The notes beneath the pieces were generated by a model. It was not told where the DNA came from and did not search any database. It saw only the letters and a list, made by a program, of their open reading frames with translations. From NCBI GenBank assembly GCA_023150875.1, contig JAKLKC010000035.1:1-64000 (forward strand): DNA of 64,000 nt. The letters run 5' to 3'. Positions 1-8,791 of the stretch are shown here, piece after piece (position 1 is the stretch's first letter; each line of letters starts with the position of its first letter). Both the position numbers and the translations under genes were made by a program. The DNA comes from Myxococcota bacterium (lineage in GTDB: Bacteria; Myxococcota_A; UBA796; UBA9615; JAKLKC01).

Positions 1-87
1 GGCCCCGGGCCGGCTGGCCGCGGGTCGGACGGTCCCAGGAGGGAGCACGGACCGGGCCAGCCGGTGCGATGCATCGTAAGTACTGGT

Positions 88-100
88 TTCACCTGGTGAA
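88..100. repeat. 13-bp perfect inverted repeat in an AT-richer patch
   Basis: TTCACC-T-GGTGAA is a perfect dyad. It sits in a short patch (about 66-105) that is clearly less G+C-rich than its surroundings and also holds the 10-bp palindrome CGATGCATCG (67-76). The position, 3' of the kinase gene, could be a regulatory or promoter region for a gene beyond the left edge, but no such gene is visible. Confidence 0.35.
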
Positions 101-132
101 TCCGTCCACGGGGCGCGCGGTGCCGGCCCCGC

Positions 133-186
133 TGTCCTCCCTGGAGGACAGGAGAGGGGGGGGCGAAGCGTCCTCCCGGGAGGACA
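133..186. repeat. pair of near-identical 18-bp palindromes, 36 bp apart
   Basis: TGTCCTCC-CT-GGAGGACA occupies 133-150 and GTCCTCCC-GGGAGGAC occupies 170-185 (flanked C...A, 169-186). The two share the half-site GTCCTCC/GGAGGAC and their centres are 36 bp apart. They lie immediately 3' of the kinase stop codon. Two copies of one dyad suggest paired binding sites or two small hairpins. No T-run follows either, so classical terminators are less likely. Confidence 0.5.
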
Positions 187-216
187 CCCGCGCCCCCCCC
201 CGGCGCGGCGCCGCCC

Positions 217-2598
217 TTACGGGCGGACCTCCAGCTCCGCGTCCCCACCCGCTCCGGAGAGCCGGAGCAGCACCGCTCCCCAGGGCTCCGCCGGATCCGG
301 AGTGGCGCCGGTGCCCGGATCCGCGGGGACCAGGCGCACCCGCACGGCCCCGAGGTCGCCGGGGACGACGTAGGTCGCCTCCGGGGGAGCCCGGGGCGGC
401 ACCCGGGGAGGGGGGCCGGGGACCATCAGGGCGTCCACCTCGGTGACGCCCAGGGAGCGGGCCGCCGCCAGCGCCGTCTCCACCACGCGGAAGGGGAGGC
501 TCCGGTCGGCGGCCAGCAGCAGGCCCGCGGCCCCCTCCGGCCTCTCCCCGGGACCGGCGAGCCTCGGGGCGAGGGCGCCCGCCAGCAGCCGGGGAGCCGG
601 CCCCCCGTCCACCTCCAGGGCGGCGACGGTGGCGATCCGCTCCCCGTCCACGAAGACCGCCTGCCTGCCGATCTGCACCGCTGGCGCCACGGCGGCGGGG
701 GGAGGGGCCCGGCCCGTGGGGGGATCCAGGTGGGACCAGGCGGCGAACTGGGGGGCGAGGGCGCTCCACAGGCGGGCCCTCTCCCCGGACAGACCGAGCA
801 CCAGCGCCCCCTCCGCCCCCGTCGCCAGGCACAAGGAGGCGGCGGCGATCCCCGCGGCGCGGCGGAGCCGGCGGGCCTCCCCGGGGCCTGCGCCCTCGAT
901 GGAGGCCCTCACCTTCCGGAAGACCCCCCAGGCCACGACCGCCAGGGCGAAGGCCGAGAGGGCCAGCACCGCCTCCCGGCGCCGGGCCAGCGCCACCACC
1001 GCCTCCGACCGCGCCGCCCGGTCCAGCCCCGCGATCCAGGCCCCCGCCGCCGCCGCGTCCTCCCTCGCCAGGGCGGCGGCGGCCGCCGCCCCCACCGCCG
1101 CCACCGCCGCCAGGCCCCGGGTCGCGGCGTCCCTCCCCGGAAGGAGCGCCGCGCCTGCGAGCCACGCCCCGGCCCCCACCGCCGCCACCAGCGCTCCGCC
1201 TCCTCCCCCCGCCCAGGCGCCGAAGGCGGCGGCGGCCAGCACCCCCGCGACTCCCCTCCACCGGCTCCGCGCCCCCGCCTTCCGCCGCTCCCCCGGCGCC
1301 ACCCCCAGCGAGAGGAGCAGCGCCGCCGTCGCCGCCCCGCCCAGGAAGCGGGCGGCGTGGGTCTCGCTGGAGCCCGCCTGGAAGACCAGGAAGCGGGCCG
1401 CGGGATCCAGCTCCGCGGAGTGGGCGCGGATCGCCGCCCACCCCGTGAAGGCCCCCAGCAGCCCCAGGGTCCAGGGGATCCCCGCCGCCGCCACGCCCGC
1501 CGCCCCCGGTCCGCCCCGCTCCCGCCCCGCCCGCGCCGCCGAGGCCGCGGCGATGACCGCGAAGGCGGCCATCACCGCCCACGCGCCCCATCCCCCCAGC
1601 CGCGCGATCTCCGCGGGCGCGTGCTCGCCGCGGTAGCCGATCCCGAGCACCAGGCCCGCCATGGCCGCCCAGATCCCCGCCCGTCCGGCCGAAGCGCGCC
1701 ATCGAGGCGGAGCGGGGCGGGGCGGCGCCCTCCCGCCGGGCAGAGCGGCCAGCACCTCCTCCATCGAGGCGGGGCGCCCCGACGGGTCCTTGGCCAGCAT
1801 CCGGGCCACCAGGGACTCCACCTCGCCCGCCACCGCCACGCCCCGGTCCGAGAGGCGCGGCGCCGGCCGGGAGAGGTGGGCCTGGAGCAGGTCCACGTAG
1901 CCCTCGGCGACGAAGGGAGGGGCCCCGGCGAGGAGCTCGAACCACATCGCCCCCAGGGCGTACACGTCGGCCCGCCGGTCGACGCCCCGGCCCCACCACT
2001 GCTCCGGCGGCATGTACGAAGGCGTACCGACCGGCGCCCCGGTGATGGTGACGGGCCCCGCCTCGGGTCCGTCCGCCCGGGCCACCCCGAAGTCCAGCAC
2101 CCGCACCGAGATCCGCCCGCCGTCCGCCCCCTCTTCCAGGAACACGTTCCGGGGCTTGAGGTCCCGGTGGACGACGCCCGCCCGGTGGACCGCGGCCAGC
2201 ACCTCGGCCACCGCGCGGACGATCCCCGTCGCCTCCTCCGGTGGGAGGCGTCCCCGCTCCGCCAGCGCCCGGCCGAGGTCGCGCCCCCGGAGCAGGTCCA
2301 TGACCCCGAAGGGGTGGCCCCCGCGGGTGGCACCGAAGGCGCGGATCGGCACCACTCCGGGGTGGCCCACGTCCCGGGCGACCCGGGACTCCCGCTCGAA
2401 CCTCAGGGCCCCCGCGGGGTCCTCGGCGGCGGTGCGGGACAGCACCTTCAGCGCCACCCTCGCCCCCGTGGCCTCCTCGATCCCCTCGTACACGAAGCCC
2501 GCGCCACCGCTCCCGAGGACCCCCAGGATCCGGTAGCCCGGGACCTCGTCCCCCGGCCCCAGCGGCCCCGCCGCCGCGGCCTCCGCCCCCTCGCTCAA
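217..2598 (-). CDS. Ser/Thr protein kinase with multi-TM segment and ExbD/TolR-like C-terminal domain
   Basis: 793 aa. The start is taken as TTG at 2598, which overlaps the stop of the upstream regulator in a TTGA. Residues about 22-290 form a Hanks-type kinase: glycine loop GSGGAGFVYEG, catalytic Lys in VALKVL, catalytic loop HRDLKPRN (about 143), metal-binding LDFGVA (about 168), and MPPEQ where APE is usual. About six to eight hydrophobic helices fill residues 300-615. The tail, about 636-724, resembles the periplasmic ExbD/TolR fold: a VFVDGERI strand, then LLLAADRSLPFRVVETALAA followed by a GVTEVDAL strand. Inferred role: a membrane-anchored kinase that phosphorylates cytoplasmic targets on sensing an envelope signal. 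Coupling to the AAA+ regulator suggests a shared pathway. The kinase is certain from its motifs; the ExbD assignment is by eye. Confidence 0.93.
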   Translation of the reverse strand: MSEGAEAAAAGPLGPGDEVPGYRILGVLGSGGAGFVYEGIEEATGARVALKVLSRTAAEDPAGALRFERESRVARDVGHPGVVPIRAFGATRGGHPFGVMDLLRGRDLGRALAERGRLPPEEATGIVRAVAEVLAAVHRAGVVHRDLKPRNVFLEEGADGGRISVRVLDFGVARADGPEAGPVTITGAPVGTPSYMPPEQWWGRGVDRRADVYALGAMWFELLAGAPPFVAEGYVDLLQAHLSRPAPRLSDRGVAVAGEVESLVARMLAKDPSGRPASMEEVLAALPGGRAPPRPAPPRWRASAGRAGIWAAMAGLVLGIGYRGEHAPAEIARLGGWGAWAVMAAFAVIAAASAARAGRERGGPGAAGVAAAGIPWTLGLLGAFTGWAAIRAHSAELDPAARFLVFQAGSSETHAARFLGGAATAALLLSLGVAPGERRKAGARSRWRGVAGVLAAAAFGAWAGGGGGALVAAVGAGAWLAGAALLPGRDAATRGLAAVAAVGAAAAAALAREDAAAAGAWIAGLDRAARSEAVVALARRREAVLALSAFALAVVAWGVFRKVRASIEGAGPGEARRLRRAAGIAAASLCLATGAEGALVLGLSGERARLWSALAPQFAAWSHLDPPTGRAPPPAAVAPAVQIGRQAVFVDGERIATVAALEVDGGPAPRLLAGALAPRLAGPGERPEGAAGLLLAADRSLPFRVVETALAAARSLGVTEVDALMVPGPPPRVPPRAPPEATYVVPGDLGAVRVRLVPADPGTGATPDPAEPWGAVLLRLSGAGGDAELEVRP

Positions 2599-4121
2599 GG
2601 CCCGCCCCGCCTCAGCCCGAACGCCCGGATCAGGTCGTTCAGGTGGGAGCGGGCGACGTCCAGCCGCCGAGCCGCCTCGGAGACGTTCCCGCCGGACGCC
2701 TCCAGGGCCTCCGCCACCAGCCGGGCCTGGAAGCGTCGGGTGGCCTCCTGGAAGGTCGCGGCCCCCGCCTCCTCGGGATCGGGGCGGTCGGGGAAGACGT
2801 GCCGGGCCGACACCGTCCCCGCCCCCTCCCCCGCGGCGCGGATCCCCGCCGCCTCCACGGCGTGGCAGAGCTGGCGGACGTTCCCCGGCCACTCCGCGGC
2901 CGCCGCCGCCGCCAGCGCCCCCGGGCCCAGCTCCAGCCGGGGCAGCCGGTGGCGCCGGCACGCCTCGTCCAGGGCGTGGCGGGCCAGGAGGGGGACGTCC
3001 CCGGCCCGCTCCCCGAGGGAGGGCACGCGGATGGGCAGGACCAGCAGGCGGTAGTACAGGTCCTCGCGGAACCGACCCTCCTCCTTCGCCCGGGCCAGGT
3101 CGGCCCGGGTGGCGGCGATCACCCGCACGTCCGCCACCTCCGGACGGGTGCTCCCCAGGCGGTAGTACTTCCGGGACTGGAGGAGCTGGAGCAGCTTGGC
3201 CTGAGCGGGCGGCGGGAGCTCGGCCACCTCGTCCAGGAGCAGGGTCCCCCCCTCCGCGGCGGCCACCTTCCCGTCCACCCTGCGGGAGGCGGTGGAGTGG
3301 GCCCCCGGCATGGCGCCGAACAGCTCGCTCTCCACCAGGTTCTCGGGCAGGGTGGCGCAGTTCAGCTCCACGAAGGGCCGGCGGGCGCGGGGGCCGGCGT
3401 CGTGGATGGCCCGGGCGATCTCGGTCTTGCCCGTCCCCGTAGGGCCGGTGAGCAGGACCCCCACGTCCAGGGGGGCCACCAGGGCGACCTGCCGGAGGAG
3501 GTCCGCGAAGGCGGGGCTCCGGCCGACCATGCCCTTCAGCCCCAGGCGCTCCCGGTAGGGGAGGGTCGGGTCCCGCTCCTCGCGCTCCCGCTCCCGCGCC
3601 AGCAGCCGCGTCGCCAGGGGCCCCAGGTGGGTCGCGAACGCCTCGGCCCGGAGGCGATCCCCCTCGTCGAAGGGCCCCGGGGCGGCCCGGCCCTGGAGGT
3701 AGAGCACCCCCACGGCCCGCGCTCCCCCGACGGGGGCGCACAGCACCGCCCGGATCCGGTTCGCCGCGACGCTCGCCTGGCCCTGGAAGCGGGGATCGTC
3801 CACCGCCGACGCGGTGCTGACCGTCCTCCCCGTGGACAGGGCCTCGGCGACGATCCCCCGGGAGATCTCCGCGCGGATGGACGCGACGTCCCCGTCGGAG
3901 CACGCCCGGGCGGTCCACCACCGGGGCGACCCGGCGCCGTCGCCGCCCTCGTGGAGGGCCAGGTAGCCCCGCGTCGCCCCCGTGACCCCCACGATCAGCC
4001 CCAGGGCCTCCCGCAGGAAGTGGGGCAGGTCCTCCGCCTCCCCCAGCTCCAGCAGCGCGAGGTACAAGTCCCTCTCGACGCGGAGCCAGGCGAGCTCGCG
4101 GTCCCGAGGATCGTCGGACAC
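2595..4121 (-). CDS. GAF-AAA+-Fis transcriptional regulator (enhancer-binding-protein type, altered GAFTGA loop)
   Basis: 508 aa, ATG start with GGAGGC upstream. Residues about 20-180 are GAF-like. An AAA+ domain follows (about 200-430) with Walker A GPTGTGKTEIA, Walker B GGTLLLDEVAEL and the sensor region RFREDLYYRLLVLPI. A Fis-type helix-turn-helix ends the protein (GGNVSEAARRLDVARSHLND). Architecture and length match sigma54-dependent activators. However, the loop that should read GAFTGA and contact sigma54 reads GAHSTA after ELFGAMP. That suggests loss of sigma54 contact, so it may regulate another polymerase form or act as a repressor. No phosphoacceptor receiver is present, so input is probably through the GAF domain and/or the kinase encoded just downstream. 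Confidence 0.95.
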   Translation of the reverse strand: MSDDPRDRELAWLRVERDLYLALLELGEAEDLPHFLREALGLIVGVTGATRGYLALHEGGDGAGSPRWWTARACSDGDVASIRAEISRGIVAEALSTGRTVSTASAVDDPRFQGQASVAANRIRAVLCAPVGGARAVGVLYLQGRAAPGPFDEGDRLRAEAFATHLGPLATRLLAREREREERDPTLPYRERLGLKGMVGRSPAFADLLRQVALVAPLDVGVLLTGPTGTGKTEIARAIHDAGPRARRPFVELNCATLPENLVESELFGAMPGAHSTASRRVDGKVAAAEGGTLLLDEVAELPPPAQAKLLQLLQSRKYYRLGSTRPEVADVRVIAATRADLARAKEEGRFREDLYYRLLVLPIRVPSLGERAGDVPLLARHALDEACRRHRLPRLELGPGALAAAAAAEWPGNVRQLCHAVEAAGIRAAGEGAGTVSARHVFPDRPDPEEAGAATFQEATRRFQARLVAEALEASGGNVSEAARRLDVARSHLNDLIRAFGLRRGGP

Positions 4122-4142
4122 GGGGAGCCTCCGCCCGGGATC

Positions 4143-5357
4143 CTAACCCGGATCCCGGGGCCGGGGGGCCGCGGGCCGGGCGCGGCGGGGGGACCGCCCC
4201 CCCAGGGCCGCCCTCAGGTCGGCGATGAGGTCCCGGGCGTCCTCCAGGCCCACCGAGAGGCGCACGTAACCCGGCGCGATCCCCGCGTCCCGCAGCTCGG
4301 CCTCGGAGAGCTGCCGGTGGGTCGTCGAGGCCGGGTGGACCGCCAGGGAGCGCACGTCCCCCAGGGTGGGGGCCCGGGTGATGAGGCCCAGGCCGTCCAG
4401 GAAGCGCCTCCCCCCCTCGCGCCCCCCCTCCAGCTCCAGCCCCAGGATCCCGCTCGGGCCCGCCAGGAAGGGGGTCGGGCGAGGATGGCGCACGTCCCGG
4501 ACCTCGGGCCGGGTCCGGAGCCACGCCGCGATCCGGGTGGCGGTCCGGGCCTGGCGCTCCACCCGCAGGGGAAGGGTGGGCAGGCCCCGCCCCAGCAGCC
4601 AGGCGGTGAAGGGATCGGCGGCGCTCCCGAGGTCCGCGGCCACCGCCCGGGCCCGGGACACCCAGAGGGGCTCGCCCGCCACCACCCCCGCCAGGACGTC
4701 GCCGTGGCCCGAGAGGTACTTGGTGGCGCTGTGTACCACCAGCGACGCCCCGTGCTCCAGGGGGCGGCACAGCACCGGCGTCGCGAAGGTGTTGTCCACC
4801 ACGAGGGGGAGGCCCGCCCCCGCCGCCACCTCGGCCCAGCCCGGCAGGTCGGCGACCTCCAGCGTGGGGTTGGCGATGGTCTCGCAGTAGAGCAGGCGGG
4901 TCCGGGGGCGCAGCGCCGCCCGCGCCGCCGCCGGATCCCCCGGCGGGGCCGTGGACAGCTCGATCCCCAGGCGCGCCAGCAGGCCGGTCAGCAGGGAGCG
5001 GGTGTTCCCGTACAGCGTCGAGGCGGCGACGACGTGGTCCCCGGACCCCGCCGCGCCCAGGATCGCCGCGGAGATCGCCGCCATCCCCGACGAAGTCAGC
5101 GCCGCGTCGCCGGCTCCCTCCAGGTCCGCCAGCCGCCCCTCCACCTCGGCCCGCGTGGGGTTTCCCAAGCGGGAGTAGGACCATCCGGGGGACCGGCCCG
5201 CCAGGACCTCCGCCATGGCCTCGGCGTCGTCGAAGGCGAACGCCGACGTCAGGTAGATGGGGGGAGAGGTGGGGCGGGGCGGCGGCCCCGGGGCGTCACC
5301 GCCCGCTGGCCCGTGGACGCAGCGGGTGGCGAAGGACGCGGGCGGACGTCGGCTCAC
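4143..5357 (-). CDS. Cys/Met metabolism PLP-dependent enzyme (cystathionine/methionine gamma-lyase or O-acetylhomoserine sulfhydrylase family)
   Basis: 404 aa, the usual length for this fold-type I family. The GTG start at 5357 overlaps the stop of the upstream glycosyltransferase in a GTGA. Family landmarks are YSRLGNPT near the N-terminus, TSSGMAAISAAI, the PLP Asp in VVDNTFATP, the Schiff-base Lys in SATKYLSGHGD, and the C-terminal VRLSVGLED. It acts in the cytosol on sulfur amino acids, by gamma-elimination, gamma-replacement or sulfhydrylation. Sequence alone does not separate methionine gamma-lyase, cystathionine gamma-synthase and O-acetylhomoserine sulfhydrylase. The gap to the following regulator gene is 21 bp, so it probably belongs to the same operon. 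Confidence 0.95.
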   Translation of the reverse strand: MSRRPPASFATRCVHGPAGGDAPGPPPRPTSPPIYLTSAFAFDDAEAMAEVLAGRSPGWSYSRLGNPTRAEVEGRLADLEGAGDAALTSSGMAAISAAILGAAGSGDHVVAASTLYGNTRSLLTGLLARLGIELSTAPPGDPAAARAALRPRTRLLYCETIANPTLEVADLPGWAEVAAGAGLPLVVDNTFATPVLCRPLEHGASLVVHSATKYLSGHGDVLAGVVAGEPLWVSRARAVAADLGSAADPFTAWLLGRGLPTLPLRVERQARTATRIAAWLRTRPEVRDVRHPRPTPFLAGPSGILGLELEGGREGGRRFLDGLGLITRAPTLGDVRSLAVHPASTTHRQLSEAELRDAGIAPGYVRLSVGLEDARDLIADLRAALGGRSPRRARPAAPRPRDPG

Positions 5358-6922
5358 GGTTCCCTCCCTCCCATCGGACCGGTCACCCGCAGCAGGGTGC
5401 CCTCGGGCCAGTCGCGCCGGTCCCGCACCTCGTAGTCCCGGGCGATCTCGTTGGCCTCCACCCGGAACATGGGCGCCGCCGGCAGGTCGTAGAGCGCGAT
5501 CCAGACGTCCTCGCCGTGGCGCAGGTGGGCGTCCAGCAGGGGGCGCAGGCGCTCGCCGTCCACCTGGGTGAACGTGTACAGCGTCCGCCCGCCGGGGAGC
5601 GCGAACGGGTTGCCCCAGTAGGGGTCCACCGGGACGAACTCCGGGAGGCCCGGCGGGGTCCCGAAGCGGTGGGGCCGCCAGGGGGACAGGAAGGCGTAGG
5701 CGGGATCGACCCGGTCCTTCTCGTCGTCCCCGAAGGTGGGGGGGGCGATGAGGAAGGCCGCCTGGCGCTCTCCCCACGCGCCGGCCAGGGTGGCCACCGG
5801 CCGGTGGGTGGTCCCCGCCGCCCCCACGGCGGCCCGGGCCCGGGCGTGGGTCCCCACGAAGAACGCCACGTTCCCCGCCGCGACCGCGCCCACCGCCCCG
5901 AGCGCCGCCAACGCGGCCCCCGTCCGGCGGGAACGCGCCGCCCCGTCCACGGCCGCCCCCGCCAGAAGCAACACCGCGGGCAGGACCCCCAGGTAGTAGG
6001 GGAACTGCGCCGTCGAGGCGACCCCCGACGCCAGCAGGGCCAGGAGGATCCCGCCGTACACGCCGACGTGGACGAGGAGGTAGCGGCCGATCCCCTTTCG
6101 CTCCCGGGCGGCGACCGCGGCCCCCGCCAGCACCAGGGGCACCAGCGGCACCAGGACCCACGCGGGCCCGAAGCGGGTCACGAGGGCCGGCACCACGGCG
6201 CGGAGCACCGCGGGGACGGGGGTGGGCGCGTTGATGTAGCCCTCGCCACCGGCGCTGGTCAGGACGGTGGGCAGCATCGGCGAAGCCAGTGCGACGGCGG
6301 CGGCGGCGGCGGGGAGGAAGCGGCCCAGGCGGTCCCCGTGCAGGAGCAGCAGCGCGAGGCCCTGGGCGGCGACGACGGCCACGCCCAGGAAGTGGGTGTA
6401 GACGGTGGCGGTCGCCGCCAGCACCCAGGGCCACGAGGGCCTGCCGTCCCGCCACAGGAAGGAGCGGGCGAAGGCCCAGTGGCAGAGGGTGACGACCAAG
6501 GCGAACAGGGGGTAGTCGTTGACCTCCAAGGAGTAGAGCGCGTGGTAGGGCGACAGGGCCAGCAGCAGCGCCGCGGCGGCGGCTCCGCTTCGGCCGAGGA
6601 AGGTCCGGCCCAGGCCGTACACCGCGGGGACGGTGGCGACGGAGAAGGCCAGGGATGTGAGGATCCACGCCGCAGGCCGGGCGTCCAGGGCCTGAACGCC
6701 CGAGAAGACCAGCGAGTAGAGGGGCGGATGGACGCCGACGAAGAGGGTGAGGCAGGTCTTCCAGTCGCCGGCCTCGAAGGACCGGGAGTAGTCGGCGAAG
6801 TAGGTGGCGTAGGCGAGGGTGATCTGGTTCCACCGGAAGGGCCAGCGAGAGGCGCGCACCACCACCGCCAGGACCGCCAGGGGGACCAGCAGCGCGGGGC
6901 CGGCGAGCTTCGGGCGGATCAG
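5354..6922 (-). CDS. GT39/PMT-type integral membrane glycosyltransferase
   Basis: 522 aa with about ten hydrophobic helices, then a soluble C-terminal domain (about 380-520). The N-terminal loop holds an acidic stretch and VHPPLYSLV, the HPP-type motif of the dolichyl-phosphate-mannose/ArnT (PMT_2) superfamily. Such enzymes move a sugar from a polyprenyl-phosphate donor to a lipid or protein on the outer face of the inner membrane. The start is unusual: no ATG, GTG or TTG lies in frame before the first membrane helix. A CTG at 6922 overlaps the stop of the previous gene (CTGA) and sits just after GGGAGGAG. The first conventional alternative is a GTG about 19 codons later, inside TM1. The acceptor is unknown. 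Confidence 0.88.
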   Translation of the reverse strand: MIRPKLAGPALLVPLAVLAVVVRASRWPFRWNQITLAYATYFADYSRSFEAGDWKTCLTLFVGVHPPLYSLVFSGVQALDARPAAWILTSLAFSVATVPAVYGLGRTFLGRSGAAAAALLLALSPYHALYSLEVNDYPLFALVVTLCHWAFARSFLWRDGRPSWPWVLAATATVYTHFLGVAVVAAQGLALLLLHGDRLGRFLPAAAAAVALASPMLPTVLTSAGGEGYINAPTPVPAVLRAVVPALVTRFGPAWVLVPLVPLVLAGAAVAARERKGIGRYLLVHVGVYGGILLALLASGVASTAQFPYYLGVLPAVLLLAGAAVDGAARSRRTGAALAALGAVGAVAAGNVAFFVGTHARARAAVGAAGTTHRPVATLAGAWGERQAAFLIAPPTFGDDEKDRVDPAYAFLSPWRPHRFGTPPGLPEFVPVDPYWGNPFALPGGRTLYTFTQVDGERLRPLLDAHLRHGEDVWIALYDLPAAPMFRVEANEIARDYEVRDRRDWPEGTLLRVTGPMGGREP

Positions 6923-8634
6923 GGGCTCCTCCCGGGGGCAGGCGGGGCCGGGGCCGGGCGGCCGCTCCCCGCCCCGGACCTGCGCATCAGGTGGAGTTCG
7001 AAGGGGACGCGGGGGGAGGGAGAGCGCACGATCCCCGCGGGGGAGTACGCGGCCAGGGCGTCGCAGGCCCGGGCGGCCCCGGCGGGATCGGGGAAGAGGT
7101 CCCCGTGGGGGGTCAGGGGCAGCCCCCCCTCGCACCGGAACGGCGCGGTGGAGGCCACCACCTCCGGCCCCTCCCCCAGGGCCTCCAGGGCCCCGGCGGG
7201 ATCGGCCTCGGCGGTGGGGAGGATCCGCAGGTCCCGGCCGTGGACCCGGGCGAAATACTCCAGGTAATACGCATAGTTGAAGGCCGTCTGGTAGTCGCAG
7301 GGGATCGCCGGCTCCCGCAGGAACAGGACCCGCGTGCCCGCGCCCCGGCGGGGGGGCAGGGCAGCCAGGACCGCGGCGAACCCCAGGTCGTCCCGCACGG
7401 GCGGCCCGGTCCAGCTCTGGGGGCAGCGCTCGTCCAGGACGGGCAGGGGGGCGAGGGTGGCGGCGAAGGGCGCGGCGAGGGGGCCCGGGGCGCCGAGTGC
7501 GTTGACGCCGTAGGTGGCGAGAGCCGCCGCGGCGGTGAGGCCGGCATACCCGGCCCCGACGGGGGTGCGGGAGGCCCGCCGCAGGCCGTCGGCGGCGAGG
7601 AGGGCCAGGGCGGGGCCGACGGGGTAGAGCAGGCGCTCGTATTTCTTGGGGACCGCCAGCAGCACCAGCAGCGAGCCCAGGGCCCAGGCGGTGACCAGGG
7701 GCCACCCGTCCCCCCGGGGGGCGAAGCGGCGGGCGCGGGGGTGGAGGCCGACGGCGGCGACGGCGGCCAGGAGGATCCCCGTCAGGGCGGGCCCCAGCAG
7801 GAGCCCGGCGGTGGCGCCGGGGTACCAGAGCAGGTGGGCGGCGAGGGGGGCGGTGGGGTCGTTGGCGGCGGCGCTCTGGCGGCCGTACTCGGCGAGGGAG
7901 TGCCAGCGGGCGGCGTACCAGGGGAGGGCGAGGGCGGCGGGGGCCAGGGCGAGGGCGGCGATGCCCGCGAGCCCTCCCCCCGGTCCCCGCCGCGCCCGGG
8001 CCCACAGCGCGGCGGCGACGGGGCCCCAGGCATAGAAGGCGAAGGTCTGCTTGGAGAGGAGGCCGAGGGCGAGGGCGAGGCCGGCGAGGGCGGCGGGGCC
8101 GGGCCGGGCGAGGCCCCCCGAGCGGACCAGGGCGAGCACCAGGGCGGCGCCGAAGAAGGGGAGGGCGCCCTCGGTCATGACGTGCCGGGAGAGGCCGGCG
8201 GCGAGGGGGAAGGAGGCGTAGAGGAGCGCGGCGAGCAGGCCGGTCCATCCGGTGCCGAGGGCGGCGCCCAGGGCGTAGAGCAGGGCGAGGGTCCCCAGGT
8301 GGAAGAGGGTGGGGGCGGCCTCGACGGCGAGGGACTCGGGGGAGGTGGCCCCGGCGGCCCGGGCGATCCCCGCCACCGCCAGCGAGTAGAGGGGAGGGTA
8401 GGTCCCCCAGTCCTCGAGGGCGGCCCGCTCCACGGTCCGCAGCGCCCCCTCCTCCTTCAGGGAACCCAGGAAGAGCTCGACGGTGCCCACGACCCCCTGC
8501 TCGTCCCCGTCGCGGATCCGCGTGTCCCGATCCACCCACCACAGGTTGGTGGCGGCGACCCCGGCGAGCAGGACGCCGAGCAGCAGGCGGGGGAGGGCGC
8601 GTCTCCAGGGGGGCGGCCCGGCATCGGACGTCAT
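6919..8634 (-). CDS. GT39/PMT-type integral membrane glycosyltransferase
   Basis: 571 aa. It starts MTSDAGPP, followed by one TM helix and a first loop with the DGDEQG acidic motif typical of PMT_2/ArnT-like enzymes. A long series of Ala/Leu-rich helices reaches about residue 400, then a soluble periplasmic tail. It is the paralogue and upstream partner of the following glycosyltransferase, with a 4-nt overlap. Together they may glycosylate an envelope lipid or protein. No Shine-Dalgarno sequence precedes the ATG. A TAGAAT hexamer lies 6 nt before it, suggesting a leaderless transcript that starts the five-gene run down to the kinase. Confidence 0.92.
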   Translation of the reverse strand: MTSDAGPPPWRRALPRLLLGVLLAGVAATNLWWVDRDTRIRDGDEQGVVGTVELFLGSLKEEGALRTVERAALEDWGTYPPLYSLAVAGIARAAGATSPESLAVEAAPTLFHLGTLALLYALGAALGTGWTGLLAALLYASFPLAAGLSRHVMTEGALPFFGAALVLALVRSGGLARPGPAALAGLALALGLLSKQTFAFYAWGPVAAALWARARRGPGGGLAGIAALALAPAALALPWYAARWHSLAEYGRQSAAANDPTAPLAAHLLWYPGATAGLLLGPALTGILLAAVAAVGLHPRARRFAPRGDGWPLVTAWALGSLLVLLAVPKKYERLLYPVGPALALLAADGLRRASRTPVGAGYAGLTAAAALATYGVNALGAPGPLAAPFAATLAPLPVLDERCPQSWTGPPVRDDLGFAAVLAALPPRRGAGTRVLFLREPAIPCDYQTAFNYAYYLEYFARVHGRDLRILPTAEADPAGALEALGEGPEVVASTAPFRCEGGLPLTPHGDLFPDPAGAARACDALAAYSPAGIVRSPSPRVPFELHLMRRSGAGSGRPAPAPPAPGRSP

Positions 8635-8640
8635 GGGCGC

Positions 8641-8646
8641 ATTCTA
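8641..8646 (-). promoter_or_regulatory. -10 hexamer TAGAAT, 6 nt before the start codon
   Basis: TAGAAT on the minus strand is separated from the ATG at 8634 by six bases, so transcription would begin at or next to the start codon. There is no convincing -35 hexamer at the expected distance. The same spacing is seen upstream of 13355, 17028 and 39930. Confidence 0.4.
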
Positions 8647-8791
8647 CCCGCCCGCCGCCCCACCGCGGCCGGGGAGCCTCCAGGATGGGGTATGGGAGCG
8701 GAAATGGGGCGGAGTTGCGGATATGATGGCGGGCGCCCGCGGCGATGGAGACGACGGCGCGGCGGTGGAGGAAGGGCAGGTGGCAGGCCCG

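Noticed and set aside
69-446. Plus-strand open frame of 125 codons at the left edge
   Set aside because: It is antisense to the kinase 3' end, turns into Arg/Pro/Gly-rich sequence typical of G+C-rich shadows, and has no ribosome-binding site.
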